Shown here: positions 30,419 to 38,062 of the stretch, one piece after another | Numbering within the stretch: the stretch's first letter is position 1 | Layout of the letters: each line of letters begins with the position of its first letter | Assembly: GCA_028277985.1 (NCBI GenBank) | Contig: JANQFG010000260.1 | Span: forward strand, 1-38,106 | Origin: a bacterium | Lineage (GTDB): Bacteria > Desulfobacterota > DSWW01 | Direction: 5' to 3' | Length of the DNA stretch: 38,106 nt | The notes under the pieces: generated by a model | What the model was told of the DNA's origin: nothing | Database searches by the model: none | The model's input: the letters and a program-made list of their open reading frames with translations, nothing else | Translations under genes and position numbers: made by a program

Positions 30419-32884
30419 ATGACCCTTAGCGACAACGACAACCGGGATGACAAAGATACCGATATGACTGATGAATTGACCATTCTGCCTATGCTTCCCT
30501 TGAGGGACATCATTATCTTCCCCCACATGGTCGTTCCGCTCTTCGTGGGCCGGGAGAGATCCATCAACGCCCTGGACGAGGCGATGAACAAGGACAAGCG
30601 CCTGTTCCTTGCCGCGCAAAAGGACGCCAAGATCCAGGACCCCGACGAGAAGGATGTCTACCCGGTCGGGACGATCGGCTCGGTCATTCAGATGCTTCGC
30701 CTTCCGGACGGGACCGTGAAGGTCTTGGTCGAGGGACAGAAGCGGGCCGTGCTCACCGACTATCTCTCCAAAAAAGAGATCTTTCTCGTGCGGGTGCAGG
30801 ACATGGAGGAGGTCGAGGGGGATACGACCGAGATCGAGGCGCTCATCCGGAGCATCCAGGATGCCTTCGAGCACTTCGCCCGGTTGAACCGGAAGATTCC
30901 CCAGGACATGATCCTCTCCATTTCGTCCATCGAAGAGCCGGGCAAGCTCGCGGATACGATCGTGGGCCATCTGAACCTGAAGCTCCCGGACAAGCAGGAC
31001 CTGCTCGAGACGAGAGACAAGAAGGAGAGGCTGGAGAAGCTCTATTCGCTGCTCAAGTCGGAGATCGAAATTCTGGAGGTGGAACGCAAGATACGCTCCC
31101 GGGTCCGCAAGCAGATGGAGAAGACCCAGAAGGAGTACTACCTCAACGAGCAGATGCGGGCCATTCAGAAGGAGTTGGGGGAGAAGGACGAGTTCAAGAA
31201 CGAGATCGACGAGCTCGAGGCCCGGCTTCGCAAGAAGAAGATGACCAAAGAGGCGAACGAGCGGGTGAAGAAGGAGATCAAGAAGCTCCGGATGATGTCG
31301 CCCATGTCCGCCGAAGCCACGGTCGTTCGAAACTACATCGACTGGATCCTCTCTTTGCCCTGGCACGAGTACACACAGGACGAGATGGATCTCGACAAGG
31401 CAGAGCAGATCCTGAACGAGGACCACTACGGGCTCGACAAGGTGAAGGAGAGGATCCTCGAGTATCTGGCCGTCCGCTCCCTGGTGGAGAAGATGAAGGC
31501 CCCGATCCTTTGCTTCGTTGGCCCTCCGGGTGTGGGCAAGACCTCTCTTGGAAAGTCGATCGCCCGCTCGACGGGAAGGAAGTTCGTGCGCGCCTCTCTA
31601 GGTGGTGTGCGGGACGAAGCGGAGATCCGTGGGCACAGGCGGACCTACATCGGCGCCCTGCCGGGCAAGGTCATTCAGTACATGAAGAAGTCCGGGGCCG
31701 GCAACCCGGTGTTCCTGCTGGACGAGGTGGACAAGATGAGCACCGATTTCCGGGGTGACCCGGCGGCGGCGCTCCTCGAGGTCCTGGACCCGGAGCAGAA
31801 CCACGCGTTCAACGATCATTACCTGGATCTGGACTATGACCTGAGCCGTGTCATGTTCATCACCACGGCGAATACGCTCTTCAACATTCCGCGTCCCCTG
31901 CAGGACCGCATGGAGATCATCCGGATCGAGGGCTACATCGAGACGGAGAAGCTTCACATTGCCAAGGGATTCCTGATCCCGAAGCAGTTCGAGTCCCACG
32001 GGCTCTCGGCGGACAACGTCAGCTTCACCGACAAGGCGATCCTGACCATCATACGCCGCTATACGAGGGAGGCCGGTGTCAGGAACCTGGAGAGGGAGAT
32101 CGCCTCGGTTTGCCGCAAGATGGCCCGGGAGATCGTCAAGAAGGGGCCGGACACGAAGATTCGCGTGAACGGGAACATGCTGGGCAAATACCTCGGCGTG
32201 CCGAAGTACCGCTACGGTGTAAAAGAGGAAGAAAACCGTGTGGGGCTCACCAACGGCCTTGCATGGACCGAGATGGGCGGCGAACTGCTGGCCACCGAGG
32301 TCACCGTCATGCCCGGAAAGGGCAAGCTGATCATCACCGGCAAGCTGGGCGACGTGATGCAGGAGTCGGTCCAGGCTGCCATGAGCTACGTGCGCTCCAG
32401 GGCGGACATGCTGAACCTGGAGAAGGATTTCTACCACAAGGTGGACATTCACGTGCACATCCCGGAGGGAGCCATTCCGAAGGACGGTCCCTCTGCAGGG
32501 ATCACCGTTGCCACCTCCATCGCCTCTGCCCTGACGAGGCGGCCGGCGAGGTCGGACATCGCCATGACCGGCGAGATTACCCTGCGCGGGCGGGTGCTGC
32601 CCATCGGCGGGCTGAAAGAGAAGGCCCTGGCCGCCCACCGTGCGGAAATCGAGACGGTGCTCATCCCGGCGGAGAACGAGAAGGACATCCGGGAGGTGCC
32701 TGCCCAGGTGCAGAAGAAGGTCAAGCTCGTCCTGGTGGAGCACATGGATGAGGTGCTGAACCGGGCCCTGCTCCCCGATCCGCTCCCGGATCCTCTGGCA
32801 GGGAAGCGCGAAAGCCCGAAAGAGGACGGGCCGCAGGACCTGGACAAGGAATACGTGGAAGAGCCCAGTACGACCCTGGTCTAG
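30419..32884 (+). CDS. lon: Lon ATP-dependent protease
   Basis: 821 residues, slightly above the Escherichia coli length (784), with an acidic extra N-terminus (residues 1-20) and a C-terminal tail. The LonN domain starts at about residue 20 (LTILPMLPLRDIIIFPHMVVPLFVGRE). Walker A is GPPGVGKT (368-375), Walker B VFLLDEVDKM (431-440). The protease domain has the catalytic Ser692 in PKDGPSAGI and Lys735 in GGLKEKALAAH. It degrades misfolded and regulatory proteins in the cytoplasm. The gene lies 121 bases after clpX, with a possible promoter of its own at 30360-30388. Confidence 0.98.
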   Translation: MTLSDNDNRDDKDTDMTDELTILPMLPLRDIIIFPHMVVPLFVGRERSINALDEAMNKDKRLFLAAQKDAKIQDPDEKDVYPVGTIGSVIQMLRLPDGTVKVLVEGQKRAVLTDYLSKKEIFLVRVQDMEEVEGDTTEIEALIRSIQDAFEHFARLNRKIPQDMILSISSIEEPGKLADTIVGHLNLKLPDKQDLLETRDKKERLEKLYSLLKSEIEILEVERKIRSRVRKQMEKTQKEYYLNEQMRAIQKELGEKDEFKNEIDELEARLRKKKMTKEANERVKKEIKKLRMMSPMSAEATVVRNYIDWILSLPWHEYTQDEMDLDKAEQILNEDHYGLDKVKERILEYLAVRSLVEKMKAPILCFVGPPGVGKTSLGKSIARSTGRKFVRASLGGVRDEAEIRGHRRTYIGALPGKVIQYMKKSGAGNPVFLLDEVDKMSTDFRGDPAAALLEVLDPEQNHAFNDHYLDLDYDLSRVMFITTANTLFNIPRPLQDRMEIIRIEGYIETEKLHIAKGFLIPKQFESHGLSADNVSFTDKAILTIIRRYTREAGVRNLEREIASVCRKMAREIVKKGPDTKIRVNGNMLGKYLGVPKYRYGVKEEENRVGLTNGLAWTEMGGELLATEVTVMPGKGKLIITGKLGDVMQESVQAAMSYVRSRADMLNLEKDFYHKVDIHVHIPEGAIPKDGPSAGITVATSIASALTRRPARSDIAMTGEITLRGRVLPIGGLKEKALAAHRAEIETVLIPAENEKDIREVPAQVQKKVKLVLVEHMDEVLNRALLPDPLPDPLAGKRESPKEDGPQDLDKEYVEEPSTTLV

Positions 32885-33048
32885 GGCCAGGGGCCTCGGA
32901 ATCGGTCTCCCCGAACGGCAACATGGCATTCTGTGATACGGCTGCGCCCGGTCCACCCGGTGCAATATGGGCGGATTTTGGCTAAGGGGCTGGAAAAACA
33001 AAACGATTCGAGGTATAGTAAGCGGATTCGTGTAGCACAAGGATTCAA

Positions 33049-33124
33049 GGGCGGGTAGCTCAGCTGGGAGAGCGTCGGCCTTACAAGCCGAAGGTCACAG
33101 GTTCGAGCCCTGTTCCGCCTACCA
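33049..33124 (+). tRNA. tRNA-Val (anticodon TAC), CCA encoded
   Basis: Acceptor GGGCGGG pairs with TCCGCCT (G-T at both ends). Anticodon stem TCGGC/GCCGA holds CTTACAA with TAC. T-arm ACAGG-TTCGAGC-CCTGT, then A-CCA. A possible -10 (TATAGT, 33014-33019) lies upstream. Confidence 0.94.
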
Positions 33125-33142
33125 GGACATACGAGACATTAC

Positions 33143-33219
33143 GGGGGCGTGGTGCAGCTGGTTAGCACACCGGCCTGTCAAGCCGGAGGCCGCGGGTTCA
33201 AGTCCCGTCGCTCCCGCCA
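33143..33219 (+). tRNA. tRNA-Asp (anticodon GTC), CCA encoded; likely integration site
   Basis: Acceptor GGGGGCG pairs with CGCTCCC. Anticodon stem CCGGC/GCCGG holds CTGTCAA with GTC. T-arm GCGGG-TTCAAGT-CCCGT, then G-CCA. Directly downstream the sequence becomes AT-richer and an integrase gene follows 145 bases away, so its 3' end is the likely attB of the element. Confidence 0.95.
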
Positions 33220-33227
33220 GTAAACTC

Positions 33228-33263
33228 AAAGGGATTACAGGTACTTACTGTGATCCCTTTTTT
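33228..33263 (+). terminator. Rho-independent terminator after tRNA-Asp
   Basis: A 13-bp stem, AAAGGGATTACAG with CTGTGATCCCTTT (one G-T pair), around loop GTACTTA, followed by TTT. It ends the tRNA transcript. If the element entered at the tRNA 3' end, the terminator belongs to the element's left end. Confidence 0.88.
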
Positions 33264-33299
33264 ACTTTGCCTGGACTTTGCCCAAAGATCTAGGCAAAG
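33264..33299. repeat. Short CTTTGCC repeats between tRNA-Asp and the integrase gene
   Basis: Two direct copies of ACTTTGCC (33264-33271 and 33275-33282), exactly 11 bp apart, and one inverted GGCAAAG (33293-33299). The second copy and the inverted one can form a 7-bp hairpin. Their location at the end of the element next to the candidate attachment site suggests arm-type integrase sites; helical-turn spacing supports protein binding. This is inference. Confidence 0.5.
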
Positions 33300-33364
33300 C
33301 CCTGAAATTGGATGCCCGTCTCTTGGAATCTTGACCCTGTCTCGGTTCGAACCTAAGAGCATTC

Positions 33365-34615
33365 TCATCCCCCCATGTAGGCTTTGATTCGAGGCTTCTC
33401 GGCTTCCAACTCCCATCTGTACTGCCCGTACACCTCGTAGACCATCTTCTTTGACGAATGCCCCATCAGTTTGACGAGTTTCTCTGGGTGCGTGTCGATT
33501 AGCAGCATCCACTCTGCGAACGTGTGACGGGTCGTGGAGGGCTTCCGATAGGCGAGTACCGTTTCCCCGAAGGAAGGTATCCAGACCATATTGCGGAATC
33601 GGTCATGGTCTAGGGGATTCCCATCAGGATCTGTGAAGAAGTACTTGGCATCCAGTCCGAGAGACTGCCTCAATTCTCTCTGTTGTTCGATCACGATACG
33701 AATTCTGGCGTTGGTCGGGATTTCTCGGTCACTGCCTTCGGTCTTAAGATCCGTCTCCCTTCCACCGACCAATCCCTTCACAATCTTGATCGTCTCTTTC
33801 GAGAAGGAGGATTCTTCCAGTCCAGCCAATTCGGAGGATCGGACTCCCGTCAGAACCAGAAACTCTGTTGCGGGTCGATACACGTAAGGTATTTGCTCCA
33901 AGAGATCAAGCCACTCACCTAGGGTGAATATAGGGGGCTTTCCCTTTCTCCGCTTCGAAAAGAGCTTATTTATGACCTTGCCGATATCATGGAAGGGGTC
34001 GGGTAGCGTCCAGTGGTATTCACTGCAAGCGTCACTGAAAACCCCTCTGAAGGGGGTGAGAATGTTTCTGACACGATTTCGGGACAGAGGCTCTTCTCTT
34101 GACTCTCTAAGTCGTCCCAGAAATGCCTTCATCCTTACGGTGGTGATTTCGTCGAAAGTCAGCCCACCAAAGTAGGGCAGGATATGGCACTTCATGTTGC
34201 CTTCGTAGTCGTTACGCTGATTCAGTGTCAGGGAGTCCCATACCTGGTCTTTCCACCTCTCATAGTACTCATCGATAATGATTTCTCTCGCCGATGGACG
34301 GGAATACCTGCCCTCCAATTGAGAGAAGAGTTGCTTCTCCCTCTGGCTTGCATGTGGAAACCGCTTTTCGAAGTTAAAGACTCCTCGCTGGATTTCATCC
34401 ATCATCTGATCCATAGCCTGTTCTGCCATTTTCCAGCCTTCGGGACTGTCGGGGTAGCCTGAGGATTTCCTTACTCTGACGGAGTAGTAGTAGAAATCGA
34501 GGTACAAATAAGGACTTCCCGATACTCTCCTTATCGAGCCTTCACCATGATCCCGTCTGTGTGAATTACCTTTTGCATGCTTCGCCGTATCGATCCCAAT
34601 TACATTACTCATCAT
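33365..34615 (-). CDS. Tyrosine recombinase (integrase) of the DUF3596 arm-domain type
   Basis: 416 residues from ATG 34615, preferred because GGAG lies 8 bases upstream; an in-frame ATG at 34648 would add 11 residues. The N-terminal arm-binding domain matches DUF3596 style (GSIRRVSGSPYLYLDFYYYS, ... RGVFNFEKRFPHAS). A core-binding SAM-like domain follows (about 110-200). The catalytic part has the first Arg in LTGVRSSELAGLEES (residue 259), box II as STTRHTFAEWM (Arg363-His364), MGHSSKKM (His386) and the nucleophile Tyr396 in YEVYGQY. It catalyses site-specific integration and excision, probably at the adjacent tRNA-Asp. Codon use is less GC-rich than the host genes to the left. Confidence 0.93.
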   Translation of the reverse strand: MMSNVIGIDTAKHAKGNSHRRDHGEGSIRRVSGSPYLYLDFYYYSVRVRKSSGYPDSPEGWKMAEQAMDQMMDEIQRGVFNFEKRFPHASQREKQLFSQLEGRYSRPSAREIIIDEYYERWKDQVWDSLTLNQRNDYEGNMKCHILPYFGGLTFDEITTVRMKAFLGRLRESREEPLSRNRVRNILTPFRGVFSDACSEYHWTLPDPFHDIGKVINKLFSKRRKGKPPIFTLGEWLDLLEQIPYVYRPATEFLVLTGVRSSELAGLEESSFSKETIKIVKGLVGGRETDLKTEGSDREIPTNARIRIVIEQQRELRQSLGLDAKYFFTDPDGNPLDHDRFRNMVWIPSFGETVLAYRKPSTTRHTFAEWMLLIDTHPEKLVKLMGHSSKKMVYEVYGQYRWELEAEKPRIKAYMGG

Positions 34616-34681
34616 TTCATCTCCATCACCCCCCTTCCGTCTGGGCATAGTCCGACGACATGCTATGACGAGAAACCTTCC

Positions 34682-35011
34682 TTAGGCAAGATTGATTCTC
34701 GGCTTCCCGATGGACGCTGCCCGTCTGGTGGGTTCTATTTGGCTTTTTGCGGATTCCGTGCTCCTCTTCAATAGTCTCTCAATCAAAGCGGTTCCGTATG
34801 CGACTCGAATAACCTTTCCGATCCGTATGTAATCTTCCCCACAAACGAGTATTCCCTTCGCAATCCATGACTTAGCGGTATTCACATGGATCTTCAAAAC
34901 CCTGGCGAACTCCTCGATCGTGAGCCAGTCTATGGTCTCTTGGCTTTCTGGTGAAGAGACAGGGCGGTCAACAGGATCTGTTCTGAACTTGGACATGGCA
35001 AAATACTCCAT
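34682..35011 (-). CDS. Excisionase-like helix-turn-helix protein
   Basis: A 109-residue protein. Residues about 27-80 form a MerR/excisionase-type winged helix (DWLTIEEFARVLKIHVNTAKSWIAKGIL, then IGKVIRVAYGTALIERLLKR). The C-terminal 25 residues are basic (RRAASIGKPRINLA). It precedes the integrase gene on the same strand, the usual place of a recombination directionality factor. The ATG at 35011 has GGAAGG just upstream; a second ATG at residue 6 is possible. Excisionase function is inferred; it could also be a small transcription regulator. Confidence 0.72.
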   Translation of the reverse strand: MEYFAMSKFRTDPVDRPVSSPESQETIDWLTIEEFARVLKIHVNTAKSWIAKGILVCGEDYIRIGKVIRVAYGTALIERLLKRSTESAKSQIEPTRRAASIGKPRINLA

Positions 35012-35115
35012 TGCCTTCCATGTTCAGAACAGAACCCCTCAATTCGGCTCAGAACAAACGGCAGTTGGGTTTATGGATTCTCCTTTCAATCCACAATTTA
35101 AGTACGCTGTTCTGA
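34979..35115. promoter_or_regulatory. Operator array of TGTTCTGA/TCAGAACA motifs
   Basis: Four copies around the excisionase start: TGTTCTGA 34979-34986, TCAGAACA 35024-35031 (inside the perfect 11-bp palindrome TGTTCAGAACA at 35021-35031), TCAGAACA 35049-35056, and TGTTCTGA 35108-35115. They lie in or just before the excisionase gene. The XRE regulator encoded to the right is the natural candidate binder. Confidence 0.55.
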
Positions 35116-35239
35116 AAGTCAAAGTCGTTTTGGCTCTTCCTGGTGTTCTCTTTTGGAACGCTGGCTCCAACACAGAAGATCACATCTATTCATCCATCCA
35201 TAAATAGCTGTTTTGCAACAGAAATATCTGCAACAATGC

Positions 35240-35269
35240 TTGACATTTAGATATTCACATGGTTATAAT
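35240..35269 (+). promoter_or_regulatory. Upstream sigma-70 promoter of the XRE regulator
   Basis: Perfect TTGACA (35240-35245) and perfect TATAAT (35264-35269), 18 bases apart. The leader to the ATG at 35379 would be about 105 bases. Confidence 0.7.
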
Positions 35270-35303
35270 ATGTTCTATTTAGACAAACTTTTTTATTTTT
35301 CTC

Positions 35304-35332
35304 TTGACACGAAAGGCAAAATCTGGTAAGAT
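35304..35332 (+). promoter_or_regulatory. Downstream sigma-70 promoter of the XRE regulator
   Basis: Perfect TTGACA (35304-35309), 17 bases, TAAGAT (35327-35332). Predicted start about 40 bases before the ATG. With the upstream promoter it forms a tandem pair 64 bp apart. Confidence 0.75.
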
Positions 35333-35378
35333 GTCTAGAAAATGGAGATAACGACAATTCACATAGGAGAAGCGAACC

Positions 35379-35624
35379 ATGGGAAGACGCAAGAAAGCAC
35401 CTATCGATCAAGCGGCGAGGATAGACTACCAAACAAGGATGAAAAGGATGCGATTAGAACGAACCCTGAGGCTGGGAGACATCGCTAGGGAACTGGGCAT
35501 GTCGGAGAGTGCCATCAGCAGGATAGAGCGGGGATCTCTCGTGCCGTCGGATCTCACGAAGAACAAGCTGTCTGCATTCTACGGATGCGGATTTGAAGAG
35601 CTTATGCATCCAGCGGAAGGCTGA
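35379..35624 (+). CDS. XRE-family transcription regulator
   Basis: An 81-residue, single-domain DNA-binding protein. Residues about 17-72 form a Cro/C1-type helix-turn-helix (RMKRMRLERTLRLGDIARELG, MSESAISRIERGSLVPSD, LSAFYGCGFEELM). The ribosome site AGGAGAAG precedes the ATG by 6 bases. It is transcribed away from the integrase-excisionase pair and toward the replication gene. It likely controls one or both directions of the switch region. There is no sign of a partner toxin, so an antitoxin role is not supported. Confidence 0.88.
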   Translation: MGRRKKAPIDQAARIDYQTRMKRMRLERTLRLGDIARELGMSESAISRIERGSLVPSDLTKNKLSAFYGCGFEELMHPAEG

Positions 35625-35650
35625 ATGTTGAATCGTACCCGAAAACAGCA

Positions 35651-35677
35651 ATGCCCCGACACCTTAGATCGGGGCAT
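35651..35677. terminator. Strong hairpin between the XRE gene and the replication gene
   Basis: A 9-bp perfect stem (ATGCCCCGA 35651-35659 with TCGGGGCAT 35669-35677) and a 9-base loop. There is no T-run on the plus strand; on the minus strand it is followed by TGCTGTTTTC. It may act as a partial terminator or set the expression ratio of the two genes. Confidence 0.5.
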
Positions 35678-35821
35678 CACAAACACATGAACTTACAGGA
35701 TACTCGCTAATGCGGGGGGACACACTAACAAAGCAACCATTCCTATTATGATACGACTTTTGACGCACCGAGTCAAGAAAAAAGGAAAGGAGGCGAAGCG
35801 CAGCAGAAGAGGTAATAGGTG

Positions 35822-37936
35822 ATGATTCAAATCAACCAAGACGAAAGGATTGCCAATGTAGAAGTTGAAGAAGACTCCATTTATGAGCGGTACGTTGATA
35901 AACGGTTTTCGATATTCCGAATTAGACCCAATGAGAAGATACCCGCCGAAAGGTGGAAGAAATACCAGACTGAAAGAATATCGAGAGATGCCGCTAGGCT
36001 TATCTGGCAATCAGGCGAAGACAATGTGGCATGCGCTTGCGGAAAGACAAGCGGAATCGTTGTCATTGATATTGATACAGAAGACAGCTACGACACATTT
36101 ATTAGACTATGTATTGAAGCCTCGATAGATCCCACCTCCATTCCTAACGTTAGATCTGGCAGCAATCGTCGTTACAAGAGGCATTTCTACTTCCGTTATC
36201 CTCCCGATTTGCCTGTCAGGAAATACACTCTCTCACTCTCAGGTGATGGGTCTAACCTTGTAGAGGTCAAGGGTGCGGGTTCCTATGTCCTGTTACCGCC
36301 TTCCAGAACCACAGGCGAGTATCAATGGATGGAAGGACAGAGCATCTTTGATCTTGAATTACCAGATCTGCCAGCCTTCCTCGCAAGCCTCATATCAGCG
36401 AGGATCTTTGATAGCTCCGCAAAGACAGAGTTTAAAGCTGAAGAGGTACAAGCGACTGATGCAGAAATAGAAGTGTTTGAATCGCTGTGTGAGAAGATTG
36501 GGTACTTGAAAGACAATGCAGACGAGCAATCCGAGCCTGAATGGTGGAGCGCATGTTCACAGTACGTGGCGTTAGGCAGACCAGATAAAGCCCACGACTT
36601 TTCAGAAGGCTATCACAAATATTCTTCCGATGAGACAGAGAGAAAATGCCAAAGCATTCGTGATTCTGGCTTGTATCCACACACCTGTTTGCAGTTCGGA
36701 TGTGAAAACGACTGCGGTGTATCGGCTCCTGCTGCGTTGAGGTATACGGATGAATTTAAATCCAAGGTTCGAGAACTTGAGAGCAAGAGCGTCCTAAATA
36801 AACAGGCAGACTATGAAATACCATCACCAGGAGAACCAGAAGAAACAGACGAAACACATAAGACCCTTCCCAATGGAGATATCGTAGCTGAGATTGATGG
36901 CAAGAAGATTAGAATCCCTAAAGGGACAACACAGAAAGAATTGATGAACAAGACGTTTCCGAAGAGGGAACCAAGAATAGAAGGCTTGCATCCTGGGGGA
37001 ACATGCATAATGTACGCCGATGAGAAGTTTGGGAAGTCTTCCATAATGCAGACGTGTGGACACGCTGTAGCATGGGGAACTCTGGCGTTAGGACACCTAG
37101 GGGTAAAGCCAGGCACAGTCATTTACCTAAACAGCGAAGAAGAAGGAGATATTGCACAGCAAAGGTTCAGACAGATGCTACAAGGAAAGGAAGGAGCAGA
37201 CAACTTCATCATGTTCTACAAGGATGAAATCAACCCCGCCGATGAAGGAGGACTTTTCCAACTTGAATATCATCTGAAGAAGCATCGAGGGGCATTTGTC
37301 ATTATGGATGTTATTGAAGACTACTTTCCTGAGATGAAGAAGGGGGAACGCCTTACCAAGTATGAAAAGAGAGCCATGAGAGTATGGCTAGATCTCTGCC
37401 GCAAATACAACTGCGATGTGATGGTACTTCACCATACCAACAAGGACAGCAAGAGCAAGAAGCAGGATCGATACTCAGGAACGAGAAGTGTAGCAAAGCT
37501 ATTCGACACGAAGCTATCTCTGTATCAGGAAGATGAAAACACAGGGATCATTCTTAGACAGTCGAGAATTATGGCGAGTCAGGATGGTATTGAAGTCAAG
37601 AAGGATGGTAAAGGTGAATGGTGGTTTACTGGAATTAGAAATTTCAAGCTATCCAATATGGACAAGCGGATCATCCATTTGTTGAAGGATAGACCAGGAC
37701 TCACGAACAAAGAGATTTACGAACAGCTAGAAACAACCCAGTCATACGTATCCGAAAGGTTGAATAGGCTGAAGCTCAAAGGCGCAGTGAGAAAGGAAGG
37801 AACCAGGAAAGGCAGATGGTATGTCACTCAACCAGATCGAACAATAACACAGATAGAAACGAGCAGCATTTCCCATCCAGATCTGGAGCAGGATACCGAT
37901 GGATATGACCAAGAAGACATACAGTCTCAGGGCTAA
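35822..37936 (+). CDS. PrimPol-RecA-like ATPase-winged-helix replication protein of the element
   Basis: 704 residues from ATG 35822 (GTG 35819 just before is an alternative; GAGG 10 bases upstream). Residues about 20-195 form an archaeo-eukaryotic-type primase-polymerase domain: DhD motif VVIDIDTE (81-88), sxH motif KRHFYF (120-125) and the third acidic motif VEVKGAGSYVLLPPS (148-162). Cys277, 290, 295 and 299 may bind zinc. Residues 385-605 resemble the RepA/AAA_25 RecA-like ATPase: P-loop variant ADEKFGKSS (400-408), VIYLNSEEE, FVIMDVIEDYFP (Walker B) and VMVLHHTNKDSKSKKQ. Residues 610-670 are a winged helix (GLTNKEIYEQLETTQSYVSERLNRLK). It is the likely initiator-primase-helicase of the element; codon use is AT-leaning. 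Confidence 0.86.
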   Translation: MIQINQDERIANVEVEEDSIYERYVDKRFSIFRIRPNEKIPAERWKKYQTERISRDAARLIWQSGEDNVACACGKTSGIVVIDIDTEDSYDTFIRLCIEASIDPTSIPNVRSGSNRRYKRHFYFRYPPDLPVRKYTLSLSGDGSNLVEVKGAGSYVLLPPSRTTGEYQWMEGQSIFDLELPDLPAFLASLISARIFDSSAKTEFKAEEVQATDAEIEVFESLCEKIGYLKDNADEQSEPEWWSACSQYVALGRPDKAHDFSEGYHKYSSDETERKCQSIRDSGLYPHTCLQFGCENDCGVSAPAALRYTDEFKSKVRELESKSVLNKQADYEIPSPGEPEETDETHKTLPNGDIVAEIDGKKIRIPKGTTQKELMNKTFPKREPRIEGLHPGGTCIMYADEKFGKSSIMQTCGHAVAWGTLALGHLGVKPGTVIYLNSEEEGDIAQQRFRQMLQGKEGADNFIMFYKDEINPADEGGLFQLEYHLKKHRGAFVIMDVIEDYFPEMKKGERLTKYEKRAMRVWLDLCRKYNCDVMVLHHTNKDSKSKKQDRYSGTRSVAKLFDTKLSLYQEDENTGIILRQSRIMASQDGIEVKKDGKGEWWFTGIRNFKLSNMDKRIIHLLKDRPGLTNKEIYEQLETTQSYVSERLNRLKLKGAVRKEGTRKGRWYVTQPDRTITQIETSSISHPDLEQDTDGYDQEDIQSQG

Positions 37937-38062
37937 AGATATGGGTGTGTTCAACGTCAAGCATCTTTTCCCTTCAACGACAATTAGAATTCCCTTTTCT
38001 TCCTGCCCTTGATTTCCTATATGTATGCACGGGGGGAGAACGGGCGCCCCTCGCGAGGGACC
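37937..38062. other. Transition from element-like to host-like sequence
   Basis: The first half is AT-rich like the replication gene; from about 38030 the sequence is GC-rich, with the palindrome CCCTCGCGAGGG near 38048-38059. I see no copy of the tRNA-Asp 3' end here, so the right attachment site is not identified. Confidence 0.4.

Larger units (their letters stand above)
35012..35378. other. 367-base divergent control region of the element
   Basis: AT-rich, no gene. It contains three of the four TGTTCTGA-type sites and two good promoters pointing right. The layout (integrase and excisionase leftward, XRE regulator rightward) is that of a temperate-phage or ICE switch region. Confidence 0.65.

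Noticed and set aside
34979..35115. Reading the TGTTCTGA sites as LexA boxes
   Set aside because: GTTC cores occur in some LexA boxes, but spacing differs among the four copies and an XRE regulator is encoded next door; kept only as an alternative.
35379..35624. XRE gene as the antitoxin of a toxin-antitoxin pair
   Set aside because: No small partner gene lies within 200 bases on either side, and the divergent switch layout fits a phage-like regulator better.
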